Origin: a virus
Direction: 5' to 3' (one strand)
Virus record (IMG/VR): IMGVR_UViG_3300030004_000001
Location: 93,396 to 157,395 of that record
Length of the DNA stretch: 64,000 bases
Positions 25,370-33,833 of this stretch are shown one piece after another. Position 1 is the stretch's first letter. Every line of letters starts with the position of its first letter. Made by a program: the position numbers and the translations under genes. The notes beneath the pieces are model-generated. The model searched no databases. It was given only the letters and a program-made list of their open reading frames with translations, and had not been told where the DNA came from.

Positions 25370-25564
25370 TTAATCATAGATTGGTGAATAACTAATTATT
25401 TTATGATAAGGATAACTATTATTATTAAATATAGATTCCCATTCTTCTAAAGTTTTTAATGTAACAAGATCTGGGCCATCTAATATTTCAGTATCAATAT
25501 CAGGTATTTGCATAGTTGCATAATTATCATTGTGAGTTGTCCAAACTTTATTTAGAATTGACAT
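25370..25564 (-). CDS. hypothetical acidic protein, 64 aa
   Basis: 64 aa (MSILNKVWTTHNDNYAT; LKTLEEWESIFNNN). Not recognised. Overlaps the end of the mazG relic by 17 nt, so its own translation was probably coupled to it. Confidence 0.6.
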   Translation of the reverse strand: MSILNKVWTTHNDNYATMQIPDIDTEILDGPDLVTLKTLEEWESIFNNNSYPYHKIISYSPIYD

Positions 25565-25862
25565 TATTTTTACCTATTGTATTATGATGTAACCATTGAT
25601 TAATTTTTTCTTGTTTATGATTAGCAAAATTAACAATATCTTTTATTATAATATCTTTAGCAAATCCCAAAAATCTAATAGCAAATAATACATCTCCTAA
25701 CTCTTTTTCTAACATTTTTCTATTTGTATCACTATCAATTATTGGATTACGACTTTCATAACCATGACGAAGAATCTTTCCAATAACTTGCTGTGCTTCG
25801 CCCAACTCTTCAGATAGAATTGCTAGGCGTTCTAATTCTTCTGGAGGTGAATACTCCCCTCC
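25548..25862 (-). pseudogene. mazG: mazG-like nucleotide pyrophosphohydrolase, 5' end removed by TnpB element
   Basis: The open frame downstream of the insertion reads PPEELERLAILSEELGEAQQ, then VIGKILRHGYES and LEKELGDVLFAIRFLG: the MazG EExxE helix and ExxD motifs. No ATG or GTG remains in frame; the first possible start is TTG in EELGE, inside the catalytic helix, and an in-frame TAG lies in the element's terminal hairpin. On the far side of the element an ATG (27105-27125) gives MKIQFFI, which can be joined in frame. Probably inactive now. Confidence 0.75.
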
Positions 25863-25875
25863 CTAAAGGGAGGGG
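25856..25875. repeat. right-end palindrome of the TnpB element
   Basis: CCCCTCCC-taaa-GGGAGGGG, a perfect 8-bp stem. Similar to, but not identical with, the left-end hairpin. Confidence 0.85.
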
Positions 25876-25884
25876 CTTCTAGGA

Positions 25885-26988
25885 TTATTTCAAATCCAAA
25901 GACGCCATTCCACGTCTCAAAATATTTATGCTTGCATTAAGATCTCGATCCAAAACTAGTCCGCATGAACATGAATGAGTTCTTTCGGAAAGTTCCTTTG
26001 GAATGAGCGATCCACATCTAGAACACATTTTACTAGTATTCTTAGGATCTATTAATACAACCCTCTTACCGGCCCATTCTGCCTTGTATTGGGTAAATTG
26101 TACGAATTGATTCCAGGCTACATCGGCGATGCCTTTACGAATATTCTTCATTTTAGTATCTTGCATTTTATCAATAGAAAGATCTTCAAAAACTATTAGA
26201 TCATATTTGTTTACTAAATTTAACGCTGCTTTATGCGCAAAATCTTTACGAATATTTGCTAACTTTTCATGGATTTTAGATTCTATTAAACGTGCCTTAT
26301 TTCGTTGTTTGGAACCTTTAGGTTGAAGTTCTCGTTTTCTAGAAGCACTTGCTAAACGTTTTTTATATTGATCAAAGAATCGCTGTCTTGGAATTACCGT
26401 TCCATCTGACATAGTAGCAAATGTGGTTAGACCAAGATCAATGCCAACGGAATTATCAACAGGTTGAACAATATTTAAATCTTCCAATTCACATGAGAAG
26501 GTAGCAAACCACTTTCCTGTAGAAGTCTTTTTGATTGTGAGAGTTTTGATCTTACCTTGAAGAGGACGATGTAAAGTAATAGAAATTTCACCAACCAATG
26601 AGATTTTAAGTTTACTATCAAGTAGTTTAAATCCAGATTGAGGAAAGGTGAAGCTGTCGTAATGTCCTTTTCCTTTGAAGCGTGGATAACCTGGAGTTTC
26701 ACCAGACTTGCAACGGCGAAAAAATGCCTTGAAAGCTAGATCGACTCTTGTTTGAACTTGCTGCAAAACTTGACTATGAACTTTATATAAATCTAAATGA
26801 GATGATTTCCATTGGGTTAAATAACTTGATGAATCATAGAGACTAATATTTTCTTGATTTTTCTCCCATGCATTTTTACGAAGTTCTAATGTTTTATTGT
26901 AAAGCCAACGGCATGATTCTAAGATAGACTCTAACCTAGTCAATTGTGACTTGGTGGGATAGAGTCTATATTGGAAAGATTTACGCAC
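25885..26988 (-). CDS. tnpB: TnpB RNA-guided nuclease (OrfB, IS605 family)
   Basis: 367 aa, full length. N-terminal helix-turn-helix (RKSFQYRLYPTKSQLTRLE), WED/REC region with GYPRFKGKG, RuvC-I in VGIDLGLTTFAT (D near residue 182), RuvC-II in LIVFEDLSIDKM (E near 268), zinc finger CSRCG ... CSCG, and RuvC-III in LDRDLNASINI (D near 348). All catalytic acids are present, so it looks active. Such nucleases cut the empty site and keep the element in place. Confidence 0.96.
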   Translation of the reverse strand: MRKSFQYRLYPTKSQLTRLESILESCRWLYNKTLELRKNAWEKNQENISLYDSSSYLTQWKSSHLDLYKVHSQVLQQVQTRVDLAFKAFFRRCKSGETPGYPRFKGKGHYDSFTFPQSGFKLLDSKLKISLVGEISITLHRPLQGKIKTLTIKKTSTGKWFATFSCELEDLNIVQPVDNSVGIDLGLTTFATMSDGTVIPRQRFFDQYKKRLASASRKRELQPKGSKQRNKARLIESKIHEKLANIRKDFAHKAALNLVNKYDLIVFEDLSIDKMQDTKMKNIRKGIADVAWNQFVQFTQYKAEWAGKRVVLIDPKNTSKMCSRCGSLIPKELSERTHSCSCGLVLDRDLNASINILRRGMASLDLK

Positions 26989-27065
26989 TTAACGAACCTC
27001 TAACAACCAGCATAACATGAAGAGAAAAAATGTCAAGACAAGCTCGACATTTTCACCCCTTATAT

Positions 27066-27085
27066 CCCCGCCCTAAAGGACGGGG
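27066..27085. repeat. left-end palindrome of the TnpB element
   Basis: CCCCGCCC-taaa-GGACGGGG with one A-C mismatch in the stem. Lies upstream of tnpB; the counterpart of the right-end hairpin. Confidence 0.85.
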
Positions 27086-27132
27086 TTTTACGGGGCTTAC
27101 CGATAAAGAACTGAATTTTCATCCCAAAGTCC

Positions 27133-27264
27133 CTAATTATTTCTAATCCATCTTCCTAATGTATCATGGACTGATCCAGAACCTTCTAATTGAATATAAA
27201 CTTTATCTGTTTCGTTTAATATTTTATCTAACTCAATATGGCATTCATTTAGATTCGTTGGCAT
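27133..27264 (-). CDS. hypothetical protein, 43 aa
   Basis: Read by hand: MPTNLNECHIELDKILN and ending VHDTLGRWIRNN. SD AAGG 9 nt upstream. It lies just ahead of the broken mazG start, so originally the two were neighbours. Not recognised. Confidence 0.6.
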   Translation of the reverse strand: MPTNLNECHIELDKILNETDKVYIQLEGSGSVHDTLGRWIRNN

Positions 27265-27275
27265 CTTTATTTACC

Positions 27276-27701
27276 TTATTCTAAACATACAATTCTAATT
27301 CCAAAATGTTTACAAATTTTAGAACGTTCATCCTTTTCTCGCTGAGGCATTGAATTATATGGATTTTTAAAACAGATCCACTTCACACCCCTGAGTGCCA
27401 TATCACGCGTACAGTTCAAACACGGCTCATGCGTGAGGTATGCACGGTAAATGTCTCCAGTTGAAAACCGGAGAGCGTTTTCTTCGGCATGAAGTGTATG
27501 AATACAACGATTCTCAGAATTGCAAGTCTCATCCGTACAATGATCCATACCACTTGGAGCGCCATTATAACCCATTGATGCTACAGAACCATCTTTACGC
27601 AATAAAACTGCTCCAACTTTTAATCGTTTACATGTTCCCAAATTTGCAATCTCATGAGCGATATTCATAAAAGTTTCGTTTTTAAGATCGAATCTATTCA
27701 T
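27276..27701 (-). CDS. dCMP deaminase
   Basis: 141 aa from MNRFDLKNETFMNIA (SD GGAGAG). Zinc-dependent cytidine/deoxycytidylate deaminase fold: CKRLKVGAVLLRKDG, GYNGAPSGMDHC, the catalytic HAEEN (near residue 70) and PCLNC (near 93). The extra Cys/His motif DHCTDETC gives the second zinc site of phage dCMP deaminases. It makes dUMP from dCMP and, with dUTPase and the dNMP kinase, forms the phage dTTP supply route. No thymidylate synthase is in the window. Confidence 0.95.
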   Translation of the reverse strand: MNRFDLKNETFMNIAHEIANLGTCKRLKVGAVLLRKDGSVASMGYNGAPSGMDHCTDETCNSENRCIHTLHAEENALRFSTGDIYRAYLTHEPCLNCTRDMALRGVKWICFKNPYNSMPQREKDERSKICKHFGIRIVCLE

Positions 27702-27864
27702 TACACTTATCTCTCCAAGCACCATCAATAACATGTCCATCATAATAAGTTAAAGCAAGATTACATTTTTTACAAAAACAGACTGGAAGAAATCCTTGAA
27801 TTCCACCAAAAATATAACCTGGCTCATGATTATTTGATTTAGCAATTTCCAATTCTTTATCCAT
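27694..27864 (-). CDS. small Cys-containing protein, 56 aa
   Basis: Start chosen at MDKELEIAKSNNHEPG (SD GGAG). CFCKKC pair and a terminal C. Overlaps the dCMP deaminase start by 8 nt. The role is unknown. Confidence 0.6.
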   Translation of the reverse strand: MDKELEIAKSNNHEPGYIFGGIQGFLPVCFCKKCNLALTYYDGHVIDGAWRDKCNE

Positions 27865-29497
27865 TATTATCTCCTGGCACCAACGTTTCCGGTTGCAACA
27901 ATTCATCAGGAAATGCAGTTAGAATACTATTAGCATTATTAAGCCAGTAAGTATTCTTATCTGCACCAATAGATTTAAACAAAGAAATCAATCTAACAGC
28001 ATCTATAATGCTAATCATAGATACTTTCATATCAGCATCATTGTCCCAATTAAATAAAGATCTACGATAATCCCTAGATACATGATATATAGAGAATATG
28101 GTATCTAATGATTTAAAAATATTAGCATTAAACCAATTCATTTCTAGAAGATTTCTAATTGCTGGAATATGTATTCCAAATGTTGCTAAAAATTCATAAA
28201 GATTAACAAAAGTTTCAGTTTCGTAAATATCTTCATCAGAACCATAAATTGGAACATGATATAATGTGAGATTATCTACTGTATTTTTACTATTAGCTTT
28301 ATGAGAAACTGAAATTTTAGAAATACGAGGAGAATAACCCATATTAACACGTAACCATTGTCCCATAAGTTTAGATAATTTAATAGATTGAGCTATTGAA
28401 ATATTATTTTTTACATATTGAATAACTTGTTTAGTATTTATAAAATCATCATAATCAATTTGTGAAGTTACAAAATTATATTTTCCATTAATACTAAAGT
28501 TTGGTATTCCTGGAATTAAATAAGATAAATCTTTTTTACGATCAACCGTAAATACATCATCGTAATAAATAATTTTAAAGTTAGATGTATCCTGTAAATC
28601 AAAATGAATACAAAACTCATTTTGCTTAAAGTTTTTAGGTCCAAGTAAAGTACTAGTAGACTGTTTTCTCTTTGGACCCATCATATGTTTAGTAAAATTA
28701 AAATATTCGTACAAATATCGTAATGCTTGATTCTTTTTTATGTATTTGTGTAAAATAATTTGTCTAATATATTTATTTCCACAATCCTCTTTCAAGAAAT
28801 CTAGAGTTTTATCATAATAGAAATTCAGGTGGTAGTTGAGTGGGGTGAGAATGAATTGCTTTTTAGCTTTTTTAGCAATCATGTATAAACTGTTCTTTTC
28901 TGGGTATGCTAAATCAGTATCTATTACTTTAAGTAAACTATTTAAATCAAAAATATCACTACCATTATCAGTTACACCATGAATAATGTTAATGTTATTA
29001 TATAAATCAGCTTCCATAAGACAAGTTAATGTAGGCATTTTATCTTTAAGTGCTGATTGATATTGAATAAAATAAAGATCATCTATTTGATATTTAAATA
29101 AACTAAACTCTGGTTCAGTAAAAACTTTAGTCTCAAAATAAGCATCATCTCTATATGGAATTAAATCTGCTACTATCTCATAATTACCTGAATAGTCGTA
29201 AGGACCAATATCTGAAGCAGTAAAGTCTTTTCCATTACGATCGATTAATTGTGATTCTCTCCATAAAGGTTTTTCACGACTGCACAAATATGGAGAGAAA
29301 TGTTCCTTCTTAAATGAAAATAATGGACCTGAATCTGATTCAATTAAAAGTTTATCAAATCCTTTTGTGCTAATAAACTTCTTAAAGATTGTACCATCAG
29401 TTGATTGACCTAATGCGAAAAAACGTTGATTCCAAAATTGTAGATTGTAAAGAAAAATTGTATATTCTTGATTATTTAAAATGATGTTTATATTCAT
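27857..29497 (-). CDS. large orphan protein, 546 aa
   Basis: 546 aa with no recognisable motif, the second-longest gene of the minus-strand block. N-terminal part is beta-rich with acidic patches (FTASDIGPYDYSGNYEI), centre basic and helical (YIRQIILHKYIKKNQALRY), C-terminus acidic. No TM or signal peptide. Starts directly after the macro-like gene with no gap, so the two are probably co-translated and may act together. The function is unknown. Confidence 0.75.
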   Translation of the reverse strand: MNINIILNNQEYTIFLYNLQFWNQRFFALGQSTDGTIFKKFISTKGFDKLLIESDSGPLFSFKKEHFSPYLCSREKPLWRESQLIDRNGKDFTASDIGPYDYSGNYEIVADLIPYRDDAYFETKVFTEPEFSLFKYQIDDLYFIQYQSALKDKMPTLTCLMEADLYNNINIIHGVTDNGSDIFDLNSLLKVIDTDLAYPEKNSLYMIAKKAKKQFILTPLNYHLNFYYDKTLDFLKEDCGNKYIRQIILHKYIKKNQALRYLYEYFNFTKHMMGPKRKQSTSTLLGPKNFKQNEFCIHFDLQDTSNFKIIYYDDVFTVDRKKDLSYLIPGIPNFSINGKYNFVTSQIDYDDFINTKQVIQYVKNNISIAQSIKLSKLMGQWLRVNMGYSPRISKISVSHKANSKNTVDNLTLYHVPIYGSDEDIYETETFVNLYEFLATFGIHIPAIRNLLEMNWFNANIFKSLDTIFSIYHVSRDYRRSLFNWDNDADMKVSMISIIDAVRLISLFKSIGADKNTYWLNNANSILTAFPDELLQPETLVPGDNNG

Positions 29498-29881
29498 CTA
29501 TTCAAACCTTATTGGAAGAATGATATTTTTAACATTCTTAGCTTCTTTAAATAAAGGTGCTATATCTTCAACTTTATATCCAGCTAATCCACAACCAATT
29601 TCAGTTACATAAAAAATAAGATCTTGATGATTAAATGCATAAGTTATAAATTTATCTATATATTCCTGAATTTTATATATAGGTAATTTATTTTTAATCC
29701 ATTGATCTACTGTTGGAATACCATAAGACTGTCCCTGTAATCCGGCAGGCTGCCCGTAGACGGCTCCAAATTTACGTAGCGCGGTCAGGGCCGCACCCTT
29801 ACCATGCCTACCAGCCTCATTAGATCCGAATACAAAAATTTCGTTTGGTTTAAGTGATTGGATATTGTCTGGTGTGTTCAT
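29498..29881 (-). CDS. macro-domain-like phage protein
   Basis: 127 aa. FVFGSNEAGRHGKGAALTAL near residue 16, GLQGQSYGIPTVD, and YVTEIGCGLAGYKVEDIAPLF follow the layout of a phage family related to macro/ADP-ribose-binding domains (A1S_2505-type). It probably binds ADP-ribose or a NAD-derived ligand; an anti-defence or NAD-metabolism role is inference. Confidence 0.75.
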   Translation of the reverse strand: MNTPDNIQSLKPNEIFVFGSNEAGRHGKGAALTALRKFGAVYGQPAGLQGQSYGIPTVDQWIKNKLPIYKIQEYIDKFITYAFNHQDLIFYVTEIGCGLAGYKVEDIAPLFKEAKNVKNIILPIRFE

Positions 29882-30072
29882 TTTTTATTAATCCTAGCAG
29901 TTCTACGTGGTGATTGAATAAGTAGTTTTTGATTATCGTTAAGTAATTTAAGTATTTTATCTAAAACTTCTTCTTCTGCACCTGTAAAATCAATAGTACA
30001 AACTCCATGAAGAAACATTTCTGTATTAATTGCATTAATATCTGTATATTTAATAACTCGATAGTCATTCAT
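29878..30072 (-). CDS. hypothetical protein, 64 aa
   Basis: 64 aa, acidic beta-alpha start (MNDYRVIKYTDINAIN) and a basic tail (SPRRTARINKK). Overlaps the macro-like gene by 4 nt. Confidence 0.6.
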   Translation of the reverse strand: MNDYRVIKYTDINAINTEMFLHGVCTIDFTGAEEEVLDKILKLLNDNQKLLIQSPRRTARINKK

Positions 30073-30255
30073 TTTCTATTCCAGCACATTCCATACAAAC
30101 CGCAGGACCATCCCCTAATGGTGACACGCAATATAATGTGTAATCAACTTTCTTTCCACATTCCATACAAGTAAATTCATCTATATATCTATCAATTAAT
30201 TTATCTATTTTCTTTCTGATAATTCTATTGGATCTGGAATTTCAATATTATTCAT
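30065..30255 (-). pseudogene. small zinc-ribbon gene with a -1 frameshift
   Basis: Starts MNNIEIPDPIELSERK and hits TAG at 30205-30207. In the -1 frame the reading continues IDKLIDRYIDEFTCMECGKK to a second CMEC pair and a stop that overlaps the next gene. The A-run AAAA just before TAG allows re-reading of one base, so the fused 63-aa zinc ribbon reads naturally. A point indel, an assembly error, or ribosomal slippage are all possible. Confidence 0.55.
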
Positions 30256-30409
30256 TTGCTTCACTATCATGTATCCATAAATCTATCATTTGTTTAATTA
30301 GATCTGATGGAGTTGTACCTTTATTTTCATAACGTAATATATCCATAAATTTTATTGCATGTTCGGCATCTAATGTAATTTCAAGTTTTTGATTAATTAG
30401 TTTTTTCAT
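30248..30409 (-). CDS. hypothetical protein, 53 aa (possible RHH)
   Basis: MKKLINQKLEITLDAEH then a helix and SDLIKQMIDLWIHDSE. Strand-helix-helix order could be a degenerate ribbon-helix-helix. Overlaps both neighbours by 8-17 nt. Confidence 0.55.
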   Translation of the reverse strand: MKKLINQKLEITLDAEHAIKFMDILRYENKGTTPSDLIKQMIDLWIHDSEANE

Positions 30410-30557
30410 TATTGATCCTTAATTTATATTTAGCTGCACATGACTTAGAACAGAATAAACCCCATCCTCTATCAACATCTGCCTTTCGCGCTTCAAATTC
30501 AATTTTACAAAATTTACATTTTTGAATTACTTTTTGACCTCTCGTCGGTTTATTCAT
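30393..30557 (-). CDS. zinc-finger protein, 54 aa
   Basis: Start at MNKPTRGQKVIQKCK. CKFC ... CSKSC form a treble-clef-like finger (GWGLFCSKSCAAKYK). Common in phages as nucleic-acid-binding knuckles. The role is unknown. Confidence 0.65.
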   Translation of the reverse strand: MNKPTRGQKVIQKCKFCKIEFEARKADVDRGWGLFCSKSCAAKYKLRINNEKTN

Positions 30558-30558
30558 C

Positions 30559-31176
30559 TTACTCTTTGTTTTCCTCGAACCATTCACTAACTCTGTCTAT
30601 AATTACTTGAGGAATTTTATTATCAATAAATTGTTGTTGCCAATTCTCATTTGGAATAGTTCCATTACCAACAATTAATGGAATTGGATCACAATAAATA
30701 TTAATAGATCCATCCTCTAAACAATAAGGCCAAATTTCAATTGGACTATCAGAACAACATCCACAATTATGCCTAATTTCTACTTCATTAATTTTTTCAT
30801 TAACTTCTTTTGTATATATTCTTTTAGTATTCCAACGATTTATATAAACTTTGACATTATCATATTTTTTAAATATTTCAGGATATAATTTAGCTACTTC
30901 TAATTGTGATTTTAAATCTCTAATAATCTTATCATTATTATGATATGAAATAAGTAAATCTTGATATTCTTTTTTAGAAGTTTTGAGTTGATCATTTAAT
31001 TTAATAATTGTATTATTTTCAACTCTAATCGTCTCGCATAAATTATGAATAACAACTTCTGTATCAGTTCCAGTAAATGGTTTTTTATTTTTACAATCTT
31101 CACAATATAAAGGATAAATATTAGTTCTTGTAGCTGATTCTATTTTTGCATTACATACACAGCAATATTTAATCAT
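30559..31176 (-). CDS. zinc-ribbon plus coiled-coil protein, 205 aa
   Basis: N-terminal ribbon (KYCCVCNAKI, then YCEDCKNK), a coiled coil around residues 50-95 (NTIIKLNDQLKTSKKEYQ), then a second Cys cluster HNCGCCSD and a C-terminal helix. Not recognised as a family. Confidence 0.65.
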   Translation of the reverse strand: MIKYCCVCNAKIESATRTNIYPLYCEDCKNKKPFTGTDTEVVIHNLCETIRVENNTIIKLNDQLKTSKKEYQDLLISYHNNDKIIRDLKSQLEVAKLYPEIFKKYDNVKVYINRWNTKRIYTKEVNEKINEVEIRHNCGCCSDSPIEIWPYCLEDGSINIYCDPIPLIVGNGTIPNENWQQQFIDNKIPQVIIDRVSEWFEENKE

Positions 31177-31388
31177 TAATACCTCTTATCATTATAGAAG
31201 GAATTGATATTCGTTCGTATATATTCTAATAATTGATCTTGTAATTGTAGATTTCTTTCTGCTAAATTAATAACTATTTGTTCAAGAATTTCATAATCAT
31301 TCATATATTTTTCATTACAATAATTATACGTATTATAAACTGTTTCATTATCATTAATTAACTGTTTAATGATTAGGTTGTTAATCAT
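31176..31388 (-). CDS. hypothetical protein, 70 aa, MINNLII start
   Basis: 70 aa, Asn/Tyr-rich helix. Its first seven residues MINNLII are the same as those of the next gene upstream, suggesting a shared start region or duplication. Confidence 0.6.
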   Translation of the reverse strand: MINNLIIKQLINDNETVYNTYNYCNEKYMNDYEILEQIVINLAERNLQLQDQLLEYIRTNINSFYNDKRY

Positions 31389-31498
31389 TTTTTATTTTCT
31401 TTAAAATATTCACATAAAGTTATAATTGCCCAACAAATAATAACAATTAAAGCAATACTACCAATTAAAAGATGAGTTATTATTAAATTATTAATCAT
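31385..31498 (-). CDS. single-TM small protein, 37 aa
   Basis: MINNLIITHLLIGSIALIVI and a short charged tail CEYFKENKK. One TM. Stop overlaps the next start (ATGA). Confidence 0.6.
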   Translation of the reverse strand: MINNLIITHLLIGSIALIVIICWAIITLCEYFKENKK

Positions 31499-31658
31499 AT
31501 CTAGTTATACCCATAAGAGCATCTTCTTCTTTAAGAGAATTTTTATGAGAATATTTTTCTTTACAATTACTACAAATGAAACAATAAATTGGTGGATACA
31601 TATCTAAAGTATAGCTTTCTGAATTAATTGTTTGGCATTTAGGACATTCTTTCTGCAT
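31491..31658 (-). CDS. zinc-ribbon protein, 55 aa
   Basis: Start at MQKECPKCQTIN. CPKC ... CFICSNCKEKY: four-Cys ribbon. Part of the zinc-ribbon cluster at 30-33 kb. Confidence 0.65.
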   Translation of the reverse strand: MQKECPKCQTINSESYTLDMYPPIYCFICSNCKEKYSHKNSLKEEDALMGITRYD

Positions 31659-31659
31659 T

Positions 31660-31902
31660 TTATTTTTCCTCGGTAGTTCCACGTTTAAAATAACAAGTCA
31701 TTCCTTCTAATTCATCTTGATCTATAGTTCTACCAGCAGCTATACATTCTGGATGAAAGTAATTACAATAGAATTTTCCATCAAATACTCCCTGACATTT
31801 AGTTGCTGGTGTAAAAATTAAAATTGTTTCATTACACCAATCGCAAGTATGAGATTTTCTACAACTCTTAATATGTTTTGAGTCAAATATTATATCAGTC
31901 AT
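31660..31902 (-). CDS. phage zinc-finger protein of the CxWCxExI type, 80 aa
   Basis: MTDIIFDSKHIKSCRK then SHTCDWCNETI, CNYFHPEC. This arrangement (HTCxWCxxxI ... C ... HxEC) recurs in many small phage proteins of unknown function. Confidence 0.7.
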   Translation of the reverse strand: MTDIIFDSKHIKSCRKSHTCDWCNETILIFTPATKCQGVFDGKFYCNYFHPECIAAGRTIDQDELEGMTCYFKRGTTEEK

Positions 31903-32188
31903 TATATACATTCAGATTTGGTAATTCGTCATATGGTATTATAGGATTAAGAGCTTTATAATGTTCCTGACAAGTCCACATATCAGGTTCTAATTTATGC
32001 CAACATGAATGACAAAGTGTGACATTTTTCCAATTTTTCTCTTCAAATCCAACTCCACCTGGCTGACAATCTATATTAAGTAATGGTTCAATAGGTCTTT
32101 TTGTAATACCTTCTTCTTCAGCCCATGGATATTTTTCTAAAATATTCATATCTTTTTCAATACCACATACATTACACTTAGCTATCAT
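31895..32188 (-). CDS. zinc-binding protein, 97 aa
   Basis: CNVCG at residue 5 and LCHSCWHKLEPDMW near residue 70 make a split four-Cys site. Acidic centre. Not further recognised. Confidence 0.65.
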   Translation of the reverse strand: MIAKCNVCGIEKDMNILEKYPWAEEEGITKRPIEPLLNIDCQPGGVGFEEKNWKNVTLCHSCWHKLEPDMWTCQEHYKALNPIIPYDELPNLNVYND

Positions 32189-32197
32189 AATATTTCC

Positions 32198-32398
32198 TTA
32201 TAATTCCACAACTAACAATTCTTTAATCTTACGTTTTGCTAATTCCTGTAATTCGGTATACATATATCTATCCTTTAAATTTTCAATAATTTCTTCTTTA
32301 GTAACAGTGCTTTCTCTTTTAGAATAAAATTCATATTCCCTATCAATCTCTGTTAATGTATTTGGATTAAGACTACTAATATTTATTGAGAAATTCAT
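32198..32398 (-). CDS. hypothetical protein, 66 aa
   Basis: 66 aa, helical charged C-terminus (ELQELAKRKIKELLVVEL). No Cys. Not recognised. Confidence 0.6.
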   Translation of the reverse strand: MNFSINISSLNPNTLTEIDREYEFYSKRESTVTKEEIIENLKDRYMYTELQELAKRKIKELLVVEL

Positions 32399-32668
32399 TT
32401 ATAGATCTCCAAATTCATTATATTTGACCGAATCTTCCGGCTCACAATTAGGACAATGATAATATTGAGTATCTAAATAGTGACAATCACATTTTTCACA
32501 AATAATAATTTTATTATGAAGATGAAAATCATTTTGACTTAATTGATATGCAGACTCACAATCTGGACAATCTTTTCCAGTTCCACCAGAACATTGATTT
32601 AATCCACAAGTTCCACATATTACTGTATAAACTTGGCAAGTTGGGCAGTATTCCCATTTATGTTCCAA
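32399..32668 (-). CDS. triple zinc-ribbon protein, 89 aa
   Basis: Five Cys pairs: CPTC, CGTC, CPDC, CEKC and CPNC, giving at least two zinc ribbons in 89 residues, with an acidic tail. The most Cys-dense protein of the cluster. Confidence 0.65.
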   Translation of the reverse strand: MEHKWEYCPTCQVYTVICGTCGLNQCSGGTGKDCPDCESAYQLSQNDFHLHNKIIICEKCDCHYLDTQYYHCPNCEPEDSVKYNEFGDL

Positions 32669-32669
32669 T

Positions 32670-32846
32670 TCACTTTTCCTTTAAAATTCTTAAACAAATA
32701 CAACCTGGTGATCCTAAAGGTTTGCGCCAATCGCCACTACATACCAAAAGATGAGGATATCTTTTTCCTTGTAAAATTTCTTCCAAAGGAGTAGGGGGAG
32801 CATTTATTACCCATTTTGGAATTTCTTTAAATTTTTTATTATACAT
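32670..32846 (-). CDS. hypothetical protein, 58 aa
   Basis: Read by hand: MYNKKFKEIPKWVINAP, then LLVCSGDWRKPLGSPGCICL. First gene behind a TATGCAA-class promoter; SD GGAGG about 12 nt before ATG. Not recognised. Confidence 0.6.
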   Translation of the reverse strand: MYNKKFKEIPKWVINAPPTPLEEILQGKRYPHLLVCSGDWRKPLGSPGCICLRILKEK

Positions 32847-32900
32847 AGCTAAAAATTAACCTCCATAAAAACAAAAGTTATAATATATACTTTCATATAT

Positions 32901-32931
32901 ATTATAACAAAAAAGTGAGGCTTTTTGCTAA
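32901..32931 (-). promoter_or_regulatory. TATGCAA-class promoter (TTAGCAA variant)
   Basis: TTAGCAA (32925-32931), 18-bp spacer, TATAAT (32901-32906), ATATATG. Starts the 30-32.8 kb zinc-ribbon operon. Confidence 0.85.
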
Positions 32932-33180
32932 CTACCACTGATCATATGGAGTATCTGGATCATCACAAATACCATTCGATTCTGGTGGTAATCCCTGAAG
33001 TTCTCTAATTTTTTCTTCTATTATAGATTTATACATATCAGTTAAATTAATAATTCTTGTGGCTTTATTTAATTTTTTCTTAACTTTAATTATATCTTTT
33101 TCTGTAATTTTTAAAGTTTCTTCGATCCAAACTAATCTTTCTTCATATAATTTAATCATCTGAAGATTATTGTTTGACAT
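32932..33180 (-). CDS. hypothetical coiled-coil protein, 82 aa
   Basis: Long charged helix (VWIEETLKITEKDIIKVKK), acidic C-terminus with DDPDTPYDQW. Not recognised. A 7-bp inverted repeat (TTTCGGT/ACCGAAA) lies in its leader at about 33189-33216. Confidence 0.6.
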   Translation of the reverse strand: MSNNNLQMIKLYEERLVWIEETLKITEKDIIKVKKKLNKATRIINLTDMYKSIIEEKIRELQGLPPESNGICDDPDTPYDQW

Positions 33181-33234
33181 ATTTTCCTATTTCGGTTATT
33201 CTATGCGATACCGAAAAACGCCATGGTCTAATAA

Positions 33235-33366
33235 TTAATCAATTTTAAGAGTTGATGGTAAATCTAAAGAGAGTACTATCATTTCAGTAGTCATAAATAA
33301 TATTCCACAAAAATAATATTTATTAATAAGTTTATGATCATTATAAGATTGCTTATGTTTAAACAT
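33235..33366 (-). CDS. hypothetical protein, 43 aa
   Basis: MFKHKQSYNDHKLINKYYF then a hydrophobic stretch (GILFMTTEMIVLSL). SD GAGGAAAT. Not recognised. Confidence 0.55.
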   Translation of the reverse strand: MFKHKQSYNDHKLINKYYFCGILFMTTEMIVLSLDLPSTLKID

Positions 33367-33378
33367 TATTTCCTCTTT

Positions 33379-33555
33379 TTATTTATCTAAAAATCTAATC
33401 AAATGTGCTGGTGGTGTTCCTATAGTGCCATCTTCTTTTTCAATAATTGCTGAAGCAAAATTTCCAGCACCATATTCAAGTTCTTCATAATCAAGTGACC
33501 ACTGATGAAACACACCTTCATAATCATCTACTTTTTTATTTGCAACATATTTCAT
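33379..33555 (-). CDS. hypothetical protein, 58 aa
   Basis: MKYVANKKVDDYEGVFHQW and FASAIIEKEDGTIGTPPAH; beta-rich. This style of short protein (…EDGTI…P..IRF) is common in phages. The role is unknown. Confidence 0.65.
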   Translation of the reverse strand: MKYVANKKVDDYEGVFHQWSLDYEELEYGAGNFASAIIEKEDGTIGTPPAHLIRFLDK

Positions 33556-33568
33556 AACCATTACTGGT

Positions 33569-33832
33569 CTAAGTATTTAATTCGCCAACCGTATCAACCA
33601 ATTCGTTTACTTCTTCCGCTAAACTTTCAAGAGTATCTTTTACACTTCCAAAATCATCAATCTTCATTGCGGCCTTTTCTCCCTTGTCACCTTCCTGCCA
33701 TGCTTCAGATTTATTATCAAATTCATCCTGAAGTTCATTAACTACAGTTTCAAATTCTTCTGCAAGTGCTTCAATATCCTGTTTAATATCAATTAACTTA
33801 CCAACTGAATCGGTGAGAAATTTCTTGTTCAT
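33569..33832 (-). CDS. acidic coiled-coil protein, 87 aa
   Basis: Two helices with heptads (IEALAEEFETVVNELQDEF; TLESLAEEVNELVDTVGEL), strongly acidic. A DNA mimic is conceivable from charge but nothing specific supports it. Confidence 0.65.
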   Translation of the reverse strand: MNKKFLTDSVGKLIDIKQDIEALAEEFETVVNELQDEFDNKSEAWQEGDKGEKAAMKIDDFGSVKDTLESLAEEVNELVDTVGELNT

Positions 33833-33833
33833 A

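Larger units (their letters stand above)
25849..27102 (-). mobile_element. lone-TnpB element of the IS200/IS605 (IS1341) type
   Basis: A 1.25-kb unit carrying only tnpB. Both ends bear subterminal palindromes (25856-25875 and 27066-27085) with TAAA loops, as in IS200/IS605 elements. There is no tnpA, so it would move only with a transposase in trans. Exact ends are inferred: TTTAT at 27103-27107 (minus) as target/TAM and ..GTATTC as the right end restore an in-frame mazG. The omega-RNA would come from the 3' end of tnpB through the right-end hairpin. Confidence 0.75.
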